Assembly: GCA_964455935.1 (NCBI GenBank)
Contig: CAYVZU010000033.1
Coordinates: 1 to 30,937 of the forward strand
Direction: 5' to 3'
DNA from: CAYVZU01 sp964455935
Lineage (GTDB): Bacteria; Fibrobacterota; CAYVZU01
DNA: 30,937 bases
Shown: one piece after another, positions 7,417 through 13,861 of the stretch
Position numbering within the stretch: the first letter of the stretch is position 1
Layout: every line of letters begins with the position of its first letter
Program-made: the position numbers and the translations under genes
Notes under the pieces: generated by a model
The model's input: the letters and a program-made list of their open reading frames with translations, nothing else
The model's database searches: none
Told to the model about the DNA's origin: nothing

Positions 7417-8085
7417 TCAGGACAGTGTGGCCAGTAAATTCCGCGCAGTGGCGTTTTGAATCGATTGGGGATGCTCGGAAACGATGCGGCTGTAGGCATC
7501 TTTGGCTTTTTGGGCATTGCCCAGCTTCATCTGGCAATCGCCCATTGTCAGAAGGACTTCGGGCGCCAGGAAATGCTTGGGGCAGTCCTTCAGGAACTGC
7601 TCGGCCAGGCGGACCGCTTCGGCATAATTCTTTTCCTGAACCGCACAGTTGGCCAGTCCATGCAGGGCCGATCCTTTTAGAAATTCGTACTGCGCGTATT
7701 CCTTCACCGTTTTGTTATAGTACTCGCGAGCCCGCCCATAGTCTTTTTGATTGTAGCTGATGCTGCCCAGCATGAACGAACTCATGGCTCCGTAGGAGGT
7801 TTTGCGGTAACGCGTGAGTGTGGCGGTGAGGCTGGAAACGGTCTTGCCCATGTCGCCGCTTTCGTAGGCGATCATGGCCGCGCCAAAACTTTCCTGGGCG
7901 CGCACGGTGCGGCTCTGATTGCTCTTGAACGCGAAAAACCCAATCAGCAGCACGACAAGAATGGCTACACCGCCCGTCGAAAGCTGGCGTGAATATTGCC
8001 GGGCCATTTGTCCCAGTTCAAAGATGCGCTCGATAAAGTGATCTTCTTTGATTTTGTGTTTCTTGCTGAATTTCATTTCCGCCAT
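7417..8085 (-). CDS. Membrane-anchored tetratricopeptide-repeat protein (YfgM/TPR-like)
   Basis: A 222-residue protein with a short cytoplasmic N-terminus rich in Lys/Glu, one membrane segment at about residues 36-52 (GGVAILVVLLIGFFAF) and a periplasmic part of TPR-like helices. Repeat-like units include AMIAYESGDMGKTVSSL, YNQKDYGRAREYYNKTVKEY, ALHGLANCAVQEKNYAEAV and TMGDCQMKLGNAQKAKDAY. The arrangement resembles YfgM (a SecYEG-associated periplasmic chaperone) and other TPR_21 proteins; a role in envelope protein handling is inferred. The start is the ATG at 8085, with AAGGA six bases upstream; the longer frame up to 8130 lacks such a site. It is the last gene before the terminator, separated from manC by a pair of GC hairpins. 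Confidence 0.75.
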   Translation of the reverse strand: MAEMKFSKKHKIKEDHFIERIFELGQMARQYSRQLSTGGVAILVVLLIGFFAFKSNQSRTVRAQESFGAAMIAYESGDMGKTVSSLTATLTRYRKTSYGAMSSFMLGSISYNQKDYGRAREYYNKTVKEYAQYEFLKGSALHGLANCAVQEKNYAEAVRLAEQFLKDCPKHFLAPEVLLTMGDCQMKLGNAQKAKDAYSRIVSEHPQSIQNATARNLLATLS

Positions 8086-8135
8086 TTTGGTTCCTTGGTT
8101 ATTGGTAATCCCGACAATGAGCGCCCCCATCCCAT

Positions 8136-8186
8136 CCTTCCCCCGCAGGGGGAAGGTGCCCTAAGAAGTCCCCCTGCGGGGGACTT
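8136..8186. repeat. Two adjacent perfect GC-rich hairpins between manC and the TPR gene
   Basis: CCTTCCCCC-GCA-GGGGGAAGG at 8136-8156 and AAGTCCCCC-TGC-GGGGGACTT at 8166-8186 are two perfect 9-bp stems with 3-base loops, nine bases apart. Neither is followed by a T-run on the minus strand, so they are not simple terminators. They resemble REP-type intergenic palindromes or an mRNA-stabilising/attenuating intercistronic element. Confidence 0.7.
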
Positions 8187-8209
8187 AGGGGGCGTACCTT
8201 GCGGTGCAC

Positions 8210-9277
8210 CTATTTCAAATATTCTTTGGCCTTCGTATCGGCCTTGAGTAAAGAAATAATTTTCCGCATGCCGGGCAAGTACGATCGCGGGAGGACCAGG
8301 GTGGCGCCCCGGCTCTGCACCACAACCATGTTTTCGAGGCCGGCTCCCACCAGAAGGCCGTCATCCGAGAACAGCAGCGAATTCCGGTTCTCGATCGATA
8401 GGGCCTTGTCCGAGGTCACGTTGCCGGAAGCATCCGGTTTTCGAATCCGCCACAGGGCCTCCCAGGAACCCACATCATCCCAGGCAAAATCGGCTTTGAC
8501 GGCCTGCACGTCGGCCGCTTTTTCGAGCACGCCGAAGTCGATGGACTGCGATTCGGCCCTTGCATAGAATCGCGCCAGGGCGCGTGTCTGTCGCGTGCCC
8601 CAGTCACGGCTCAGCTCAAGGGTCAGTTTGTGGAGCTTGGGCATGTGCCTGCGAAACTCCTCCAGAATGCGTTGGGCCTTCCAGACGAACATGCCGCCGT
8701 TCCAGAGGTATTTTCCGCTGCGAACAAAGGCCTTTGCGCGGGTCGCGCTTGGCTTTTCGAGAAATTGGAGCACCTTATAAACACGTCCTTTGGGGCCGGC
8801 GATGCGAACATAGCCGTAGCCGATGTCGGGCCGCGACGGCCGGATGCCAAAAATCACCAGGTTCTCTTTTCGGGCAGCCGCAACCGCGGCACTAACCGCG
8901 GCGAGAAAACCGCTTTTGGGGGAGATGGCGTGGTCGGACGAGAGCACGACCATGATCCCCTTGGGATTTTGGCGACGAATGATGGCTGCGGCAGCCGCAA
9001 TGGCCGGCGCGGTGTTTTTACCGATTGGTTCTCCAATGACCTGGCATTTTCGCCCTTTGAGCAGAGCCGAAATGGTCCGCACCAGGGATTTGCGGGTCAT
9101 AACCAGGATTTGGTTTGCCGGAGCCAGGGCCAGGGTGCGATCCAGCGTTTCTTCAAACAGCGTCTGGCGGCTTAATAGCGGAAGCAGTTGCTTCGGCCTG
9201 CTGATTCGGCTAAACGGCCAGAACCGTTCACCCACGCCGCCGGCCAGAATGACAGGGTAAATGATGTTTGCCTTCAT
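8210..9277 (-). CDS. manC: Mannose-1-phosphate guanylyltransferase
   Basis: Makes GDP-mannose from mannose-1-phosphate and GTP in the cytoplasm, feeding polysaccharide and glycan synthesis. This 355-residue protein begins NIIYPVILAGGVGERFWPFS (the LAGGxGxRxWPxS nucleotide-binding loop), followed by RPKQLLPLL. It contains EPIGKNTAPAIAAAAAI, VVLSSDHAI, GYGYVRI, LQFLEKP, LWNGGMFVWK, SIDFGVLEKA and FAWDDVGSWEAL, all standard for the family. It is a single-domain enzyme without the C-terminal isomerase part of long ManC proteins. The start at ATG 9277 overlaps the stop of the PHP gene by ATGA, so translation is probably coupled. It shares the promoter at 10177-10205. Confidence 0.95.
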   Translation of the reverse strand: MKANIIYPVILAGGVGERFWPFSRISRPKQLLPLLSRQTLFEETLDRTLALAPANQILVMTRKSLVRTISALLKGRKCQVIGEPIGKNTAPAIAAAAAIIRRQNPKGIMVVLSSDHAISPKSGFLAAVSAAVAAARKENLVIFGIRPSRPDIGYGYVRIAGPKGRVYKVLQFLEKPSATRAKAFVRSGKYLWNGGMFVWKAQRILEEFRRHMPKLHKLTLELSRDWGTRQTRALARFYARAESQSIDFGVLEKAADVQAVKADFAWDDVGSWEALWRIRKPDASGNVTSDKALSIENRNSLLFSDDGLLVGAGLENMVVVQSRGATLVLPRSYLPGMRKIISLLKADTKAKEYLK

Positions 9278-10134
9278 GCGGCGCTCCGGGCCACGCGCTC
9301 GGTTTTGCGCATCATCTCGACACATTCATAGGGGATTGGCAGAGTTCCCAGCAATGGCTTTGCCTTGCGCGCCCCGTGGCAGTCGGAGCCACCCGTGTAG
9401 ACCAGATCCCGCTTACGGCAGTATTCCAGATAGAAGCGGCGGGATTGCTCGGTGTGCTCGGGATGCCAAACTTCGATCCCCATAAGACCATCGCGGATAA
9501 ACTGCGGAATGTGCTCATCACAGGCGGTTGTCTGGGGGTGGGCCAGAACCGGAATTCCGCCTGCGCGCCGGACCAGCGAAAAGGCTTCCTGGGGCGAAAA
9601 CATCATTTTATCCACATAGGCTGGGGATTCGTAGCCGATCAGCCTTTCAAAAGCTTCGCGATAGGTGCCAACCAATTCCTCGCGCAGCAGGGCATCGGCA
9701 ATGTGGGGGCGGCCGATGCTGCCCTCGCCGGCCATTTCCTCAACCGTATCGAACCGCAGGTCGATTCCCATTTTGTTGAGCTTTTCCACGATTTTGCGGG
9801 CTCGCTCGCGGCGAGCGTCTTTAAACTCCGACAGTTTGCCAACCAGCTCGGGGTCGGTTGGGTCGAAGTCGTAGCCAAGAATATGAATATCCTTGCCGTC
9901 GAGGTTGGCACTTAGCTCCACCCCGGCAATGACCTCGATATTCAGAGATTGTCCAAGCTTTTGGGCAAGAGGAATCGCGTCGATGCAATCATGATCCGTA
10001 ATGGAAATCGCCCGCAATTGAGCAAGAAACGCCCGTTCAATGATGTCTTGAACGGTGAGACTTCCATCGGAAAATCGAGAATGAATATGCAGATCTACAC
10101 GCGCTTCCCCTTTGACTTCTTCGCGTCCACCCAC
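9274..10134 (-). CDS. PHP-domain phosphoesterase (RNase AM / YciV-like)
   Basis: Metal-dependent PHP-domain phosphatase. Relatives act as 3',5'-nucleotide bisphosphate phosphatase and 5'-3' exoribonuclease (YciV/RNase AM). Metal-binding motifs are in order: DLHIHSRFSDGS near the start, SITDHDC, GVELSA, GRPHIADALL, PVLAHPQ, GIEVWHPEHTEQ and GGSDCHGA. The length of 286 residues is normal. The likely start is the GTG at 10134, with GGAG about 12 bases upstream and the N-terminal metal motif following at residue 14. It is the first gene of an operon with manC and the TPR protein, overlapping manC by 4 bases. Substrate choice between nucleotides and RNA cannot be read from the sequence. Confidence 0.9.
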   Translation of the reverse strand: MGGREEVKGEARVDLHIHSRFSDGSLTVQDIIERAFLAQLRAISITDHDCIDAIPLAQKLGQSLNIEVIAGVELSANLDGKDIHILGYDFDPTDPELVGKLSEFKDARRERARKIVEKLNKMGIDLRFDTVEEMAGEGSIGRPHIADALLREELVGTYREAFERLIGYESPAYVDKMMFSPQEAFSLVRRAGGIPVLAHPQTTACDEHIPQFIRDGLMGIEVWHPEHTEQSRRFYLEYCRKRDLVYTGGSDCHGARKAKPLLGTLPIPYECVEMMRKTERVARSAA

Positions 10135-10176
10135 AGTGGGTTTTGTCTCCTCTTTTTGGTCTCCATAAGAAATACT

Positions 10177-10205
10177 AAGATACGATTGGTCCCAAGGGGA
10201 GTCAA
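10177..10205 (-). promoter_or_regulatory. Sigma70-like promoter of the PHP-manC-TPR operon
   Basis: On the minus strand TTGACT (10205-10200), a 17-base spacer and TATCTT (10182-10177) form a good promoter about 40 bases upstream of the GTG start at 10134. The same hexamers occur upstream of rpmH. It separates this operon from the peptide-maturation genes to the right. Confidence 0.75.
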
Positions 10206-10248
10206 CACGGGAGCAGGGAGTGGGAGACTGGAAACTGGAGACGGGAGG

Positions 10249-10665
10249 TCAGGCGGCAGAAGATGGGAGGTAACCCGATTTGCAAAGCAGGCAGGTTGCA
10301 TGCCGGATTGCGCGCCATATCAGCGAACTTCTTTCGCAGGCGACCACGCGTCCAAGCACGCAAGCCCCGTCAATCTCCTCCGCTTGGCCCGATTCTCCCC
10401 GGATCTCAATGCGCAGTCCGCCTGCGATCTGCCGCTTGGCTGAAACTCGATGTACAACCACGCGGCCGGGCACTGGAACGCAGAAGGCAATTTCGCCGAT
10501 TTGGATGCTTTTCGCATCCGCCGGCTTGATGCTGATGATATCGCCATTCCGGATTACAGGATGCATGCTGCTGCCGCACGCCCGGAACCGAAAACCGCGG
10601 CCGCTCCGGAGAATATCGGTTCCCAGGGAGGCCAGGTCCTCCGCTCGCAGGCTTAGCTCGCGCAT
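10249..10665 (-). CDS. Small S24/S26-family serine peptidase of the RiPP cassette
   Basis: A 138-residue protein of the signal-peptidase/LexA-like fold. It shows FRFRACGSSMHPVIRNGD (nucleophile Ser33 in the SSM-x-P motif), then GEIAFCVPVPGRVVVHRV, where the V-H-R-V segment is family-typical, and IRGESG further on. It has no N-terminal membrane helix, unlike housekeeping signal peptidase I, which suggests a cytosolic or loosely attached protease. Proteins of this kind recur beside PqqD, SPASM and HPr-kinase-like genes, where leader removal is the usual suggestion; that role is inferred. The start at ATG 10665 lies inside the last 13 bases of the kinase gene, so the two are translationally coupled. 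It is the last gene of the cassette. Confidence 0.8.
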   Translation of the reverse strand: MRELSLRAEDLASLGTDILRSGRGFRFRACGSSMHPVIRNGDIISIKPADAKSIQIGEIAFCVPVPGRVVVHRVSAKRQIAGGLRIEIRGESGQAEEIDGACVLGRVVACERSSLIWRAIRHATCLLCKSGYLPSSAA

Positions 10666-11531
10666 CGCACAGTCTCCAGAACCGAGGTGTTCGGCACGAA
10701 TTCCAGATCGTAACAAGGAATGTTCTGTGCCAGTTTGGAGCAAAATGCGAGTGTATTGTCCATGGCCGCCTTATCCCAAATGGGCAAAAAGCAGCGGGGC
10801 AGGATTCCGGCAGCAACTGGACCGGGCGATATCCGGGTCACGCGATTTTGACTCCCGTGCCGGATCAAGAACAGTTTTGAGAGAGGCACGCTTTGGGCGG
10901 TAACCTGCCGGTACGTGCCGTGCCAAGGGGTGCTGTGGAGCCAAAAGCGGCCGTCTTTGGCCGCGACCACGATCCGCTCATCATTGAGCACCCGGGCCTC
11001 GCGATCCCATAGGGAAGCCATGGTGGATTTCCCCCGGCCCGACTCGCCGGCAAACAGATAGCCTTTTCCGGAATCGTCCACACCACAGGAGTGAACGGCA
11101 ATACCGGAATCCTTGCCCAAGATCATGACCGTAAGCAGGACTCCCCATGGTGGTTCCAGTGGGGGCGCAAAGCTCCCCGTTTCCGTAGACCGATCGCTCT
11201 CACGGTCCAAGATCTGCATGCGAGCAAGCCGGAAATCGGGGTCAACATCAATGGCTGTGTTCACAACCGGATTGACACCAAAATCCCTGCGGACAAGTGC
11301 CCTTCCGTGTGGGGAATCATACAAGCACCAGCTATTGGCCTTGAAAAGCGGATCGTGAGCTGCAAACGGGTCTTCGATTCTACTGCGGCAGTTGGCCCAG
11401 ACGACACAGCGCGGGTCACCGTTCCGAAAAAATGTACGATACGTGTTGCCCCAAACCACGGGATAGTTTTGAGCATGAATGGAAAATTGTATGCCGCCGG
11501 CCCATATTCCAATAGGGCAATCGACCGGCAT
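10653..11531 (-). CDS. HPr kinase-like ATPase/serine kinase of the RiPP cassette
   Basis: A 292-residue P-loop protein related to the C-terminal domain of HPr(Ser) kinase. It shows IAVHSCGV (H147), YLFAGESGRGKSTMASLW (Walker A at residues 162-170), RVLNDERIVV (D184, equivalent to the catalytic region) and LHSTPWHGTY. The N-terminal half, about 130 residues, is unlike HprK and is typical of kinases found in peptide-modification clusters (SynChlorMet ScmC-type; the lasso peptide kinase PadeK is a more distant functional analogue). No PTS genes are nearby, so HPr is an unlikely substrate. Start: the ATG at 11531, only 17 bases after the precursor stop, with no strong ribosome-binding site. Its likely substrate is the peptide encoded just upstream; this is inferred. 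Confidence 0.8.
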   Translation of the reverse strand: MPVDCPIGIWAGGIQFSIHAQNYPVVWGNTYRTFFRNGDPRCVVWANCRSRIEDPFAAHDPLFKANSWCLYDSPHGRALVRRDFGVNPVVNTAIDVDPDFRLARMQILDRESDRSTETGSFAPPLEPPWGVLLTVMILGKDSGIAVHSCGVDDSGKGYLFAGESGRGKSTMASLWDREARVLNDERIVVAAKDGRFWLHSTPWHGTYRQVTAQSVPLSKLFLIRHGSQNRVTRISPGPVAAGILPRCFLPIWDKAAMDNTLAFCSKLAQNIPCYDLEFVPNTSVLETVRCAS

Positions 11532-11548
11532 ACTAGGTTGCGACTGAT

Positions 11549-11710
11549 TCAGCTTGTGACTTCCTTACACTGAAAACCCATGCATGTCCCATCGTTGTTT
11601 GAACTCGGGATTTCCGATTGCTTGCAGCCCGCCAGCACGGATTCCTCACTGTTCAACCGAACCTCCTCGATTTTGGGCCGCTGATATGGGCGCCTTTCCC
11701 TCTTCTTCAA
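11549..11710 (-). CDS. RiPP precursor peptide (53 aa, TTG start)
   Basis: A short gene in the 212-base gap between the SPASM and kinase genes. The start is the TTG at 11710, with an ideal ribosome-binding site, GGAGG, five bases upstream (11720-11716); the ATG overlapping that site is closed after two codons. The leader is basic and reads RPYQRPKIEEVRLNSEESVL, then AGCK. This K/R-P-Y-x-x-P-x-I-x-x-V-x-L-x-x-E-E-x-V-L-x-x-C-K pattern is familiar from precursors handled by PqqD/SPASM systems. The core of about 24 residues has three Cys (positions 29, 43, 48), an SSNNDG turn-like segment, and ends in Thr-Ser. No membrane segment or signal peptide is present. The flanking modification enzymes on both sides, in the same operon, support the call. 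The final product is unknown. Confidence 0.85.
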   Translation of the reverse strand: MKKRERRPYQRPKIEEVRLNSEESVLAGCKQSEIPSSNNDGTCMGFQCKEVTS

Positions 11711-11743
11711 AACATCCTCCGTGGATTAAAAATTGGTATTCCT

Positions 11744-12838
11744 CTAACGAACCAATTCACTCTTGCCGCGATTGGGCGCAAAAGCCTCCGCCCGCATTTC
11801 GGCAATCCGGCAGAAATATTCCAGCGGCTCCTCACCGTTGCCGGATTCAAGCGAAAACCAGGCTGGACACTGTGAACACACCGAAAGCAGCTCGCAGGTC
11901 GAACACTTGGATTGAATGGATCGTTTCTGGAATCGTATTGCCTTTGCAAATACATCCCACGCCTCCGAAAAGGTTCCGGTTCGAAGATTATACTGCTTTT
12001 TTCGGTCCATCATGCAAATGCTGAACCGACCCGCGGAATCCACGTGAAACGATTCCATTCCGGCCCCACAATGATAGAGCATCTCTGGTTCGCTGATCGG
12101 CCCAATGCTCCGGCCGCAGTATTCTTTCCATGCGGTCAGCCGTTTCTCGTTGGCCTTGTCCAGCAAGACAACCTCCTCGGCCGAAAGCCGGTACTGAAGC
12201 GGTCCCTTATCGCTGTCGAGACGCGGGTTGATCATGGGGTCGTAGCGGAATTTCGATCCCATTTTTGCGGCAAGCCGTTCCATGGCCGAAAGCTGATGTA
12301 CATTCGGCGTAAGCGCCATGGTCTTCAGTTCGACGTGAAGCCCGTTTTCACGCAGCAGATCCATACCTTTTAAAGCCCTCTCGAAAGAGCCCGCCATCCC
12401 CGTAATGCGATCATGGATCCCTGGCTCGGCGCCATATATGGTGATCTCAACGGAAAGTGGTGGTAAGTCGGCGAACTGCTTTGCTAATTCCGGCATGACC
12501 AGGGTTCCGTTTGTGAAAACGGTGACGAAGATGCCTTTGCGTTTGGCGTGCTCGAAGATCTCGAAAAAATCGGGCCGAAGCAGCGGCTCGCCTCCGGTCA
12601 GCAGCAACCACAAACACCCGCGGTCCGCCATTGCGTCGATTTGGTCTTTCCATTCACGCGCAGTCAGCTCCGCGGCGCTCTCCGCCGAATCATCCGCGGG
12701 CCGGTTGATGTAGCAATGAATGCAACGCAGATTGCACCGGGATGTCAGTTCGATGCTTCCGCTATAGGGAATGCGCCGTGTCTCTGCCCGTCGAGATGCC
12801 CGGGCACGGAATTCCGGGAAAGAAATGCCGGCAATCAT
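11744..12838 (-). CDS. Radical SAM/SPASM peptide-modifying enzyme
   Basis: A 364-residue radical SAM enzyme with the cluster motif CNLRCIHCY (Cys35, Cys39, Cys42), GGEPLLRPDF (SAM-binding GGE motif) and VFTNGTL, then EITIYGAEPGIHDRITG. The C-terminal SPASM domain has seven cysteines: YHCGAG, GRFSICMMD, CSTCELLSVCSQC and a last one in EYFCRIAEM, enough for two auxiliary iron-sulfur clusters. Enzymes of this architecture form thioether or C-C crosslinks or otherwise modify ribosomal peptides bound through a PqqD-type recognition element. The N-terminus here lacks a built-in recognition domain, consistent with the separate PqqD gene that overlaps its start by ATGA. It ends 33 bases before the precursor start. 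Confidence 0.93.
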   Translation of the reverse strand: MIAGISFPEFRARASRRAETRRIPYSGSIELTSRCNLRCIHCYINRPADDSAESAAELTAREWKDQIDAMADRGCLWLLLTGGEPLLRPDFFEIFEHAKRKGIFVTVFTNGTLVMPELAKQFADLPPLSVEITIYGAEPGIHDRITGMAGSFERALKGMDLLRENGLHVELKTMALTPNVHQLSAMERLAAKMGSKFRYDPMINPRLDSDKGPLQYRLSAEEVVLLDKANEKRLTAWKEYCGRSIGPISEPEMLYHCGAGMESFHVDSAGRFSICMMDRKKQYNLRTGTFSEAWDVFAKAIRFQKRSIQSKCSTCELLSVCSQCPAWFSLESGNGEEPLEYFCRIAEMRAEAFAPNRGKSELVR

Positions 12839-13155
12839 GCGGGGGAAGTCGCCTCTTTGTCAATGGCGCCGATTCGCTCCAGATCCTTGATTATTTCGCG
12901 CAGGTCGGCTTCGGCAACGGCCCGTTCGACCTCAAACGACTCTATTATGCAATCCACAACTTGTTCCAGGATCCGGGCGCCGTCCAGGGATTCCAGAATC
13001 AGTCCCGCGGTTTCGTTAAGCGTGAACATTCGTTCGACCGATTCGGCGGTGCGGCACAGGGGGACCAGTACGTATTCGCCTGCGACCCGGCGCAAAACAG
13101 TGTCCGGCCGTCTTTTGTACACGAGATGTTTCCAGGATTGGGTTGGGGCGTTCAT
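12835..13155 (-). CDS. PqqD-family RiPP recognition/chaperone protein
   Basis: A 106-residue protein with the PqqD winged-helix pattern: YKRRPDTVLRRVAGEYVLVP (three-strand wing), a loop, then FTLNETAGLILESLDG (the x-L-N-x-T/E-A-x-x-I-W/L-x-x-L-D/N-G signature) and a helical tail ending LREIIKDLERIGAIDKE. Such proteins bind the leader of the precursor and deliver it to the radical SAM enzyme. The start is taken as the ATG at 13155 rather than the TTG at 13245, because the family begins just before the wing. A GGGGAG lies about 12 bases upstream. It is the first gene of the cassette. Confidence 0.88.
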   Translation of the reverse strand: MNAPTQSWKHLVYKRRPDTVLRRVAGEYVLVPLCRTAESVERMFTLNETAGLILESLDGARILEQVVDCIIESFEVERAVAEADLREIIKDLERIGAIDKEATSPA

Positions 13156-13243
13156 GTTGGCGATAATCTCCCCAGGTGTCTTAATGCGCGCGGATCTTTT
13201 TTCCCCGGTCAAGGGTACTGGCCGGCGGGCGTCCGCTACTATC

Positions 13244-13273
13244 AAAATTCAGAATATGAGCACCGCATGTCAA
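13244..13273 (-). promoter_or_regulatory. Tentative promoter of the RiPP cassette
   Basis: A consensus -35 hexamer TTGACA lies at 13273-13268 on the minus strand. The best -10 at an 18-base distance is AATTTT (13249-13244), a weak match. It is about 90 bases upstream of the pqqD-like ATG and downstream of an interspersed repeat that ends the available upstream sequence. Confidence 0.35.
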
Positions 13274-13339
13274 TCCAAATGGAATTGCGCCGGACCGGCG
13301 CCATACACTATTTCTCAGTTGTAACTTCTCACTTCTCAT

Positions 13340-13487
13340 GTCATTTCGAGCGAAGCGAGAAATCCGACTTGCAATAGCAGGTCATCCCGAGTGAAACGAG
13401 GGATCTTCCTAAAAGAAACAGGTCCCTCACTGCGTGCGGGACAACGTGAAACACGTTGATTTCTCCTCGAAGACTCGTCGAAATGAC
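13340..13487. repeat. Interspersed inverted-repeat element of the 'GTCATTTCGA' type (148 bp)
   Basis: The element is bounded by GTCATTTCGA (13340-13349) and its exact reverse complement TCGAAATGAC (13478-13487). Inside is a diverged tandem copy of the end unit (GTCATCCCGAGTGAAACGAG, 13381 onward), GTCCC/GGGAC arms and a perfect small hairpin CAACGTG-AAA-CACGTTG (13442-13458). Repeats of the form GTCATTTCGAGCGAAGCGAG are dispersed in many bacterial genomes as non-autonomous elements. It lies between the divergently transcribed pqqD-like gene and the small gene at 13537, so it may carry regulatory signals. Confidence 0.8.
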
Positions 13488-13536
13488 AATACCGCCGCCC
13501 AGTGGGACCTGAGCAGTTACTCTCAGGCAAGAAAAA

Positions 13537-13827
13537 ATGGAAAACCCGCCCGTCCAATCGCCTTTAACCGGATTTCAACTTCAGATCCTCCGCGCGATTC
13601 CGGCGGCGGACCCTGAAGCGAAAAAGCCGGTTGCCTGTCTGCCGTTTTTCATCCTGCGCAAGATTCTGCACGTCGAGAGTCCCCGGTCGATTCACAATTT
13701 TAAATCTTCGCTAAAGAGTCTGATCTACAAAGGTTATCTGAGAAAAGGCGAGGGCGAGCTGTACTGCATCACGGAAGACGGAATTAAGGCGGCGCGGGAG
13801 AAAAGGACGAAGGATCAGTCGGAATAA
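13537..13827 (+). CDS. Small hypothetical protein with winged-helix-like pattern (96 aa)
   Basis: A 96-residue soluble protein. After a Pro-rich start it reads FFILRKILHVESPRSIHNFK, then SSLKSLIYKGYLRKGEGELY and CITEDGIKAAREKR. The order of helix, helix, wing with K-G-Y-L-R-K-x-E-G-E-x-Y and a final I-T-E-D-G-I-K-A-A is that of a winged-helix DNA-binding domain (as in MarR/PadR-like or replication-control proteins). Start: the ATG at 13537 after an A-rich stretch without a classical ribosome-binding site. It is divergent from the RiPP cassette and convergent with the AsmA-like gene. A regulatory role, possibly on the neighbouring cassette, is only a guess. Confidence 0.6.
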   Translation: MENPPVQSPLTGFQLQILRAIPAADPEAKKPVACLPFFILRKILHVESPRSIHNFKSSLKSLIYKGYLRKGEGELYCITEDGIKAAREKRTKDQSE

Positions 13828-13861
13828 GCACGCGCAGCCGGATGGCTCAGCCGTGAGGGCG

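Noticed and set aside
9608..9616. Perfect DnaA-box-like TTATCCACA
   Set aside because: It is single, lies inside the PHP gene and has no neighbouring boxes or AT-rich unwinding region.
10206..10248. Purine-rich GGAGACTGGAAACTGGAGAC stretch as a tandem repeat array
   Set aside because: Only two imperfect units are present between the S26-like gene and the promoter; too short to call.
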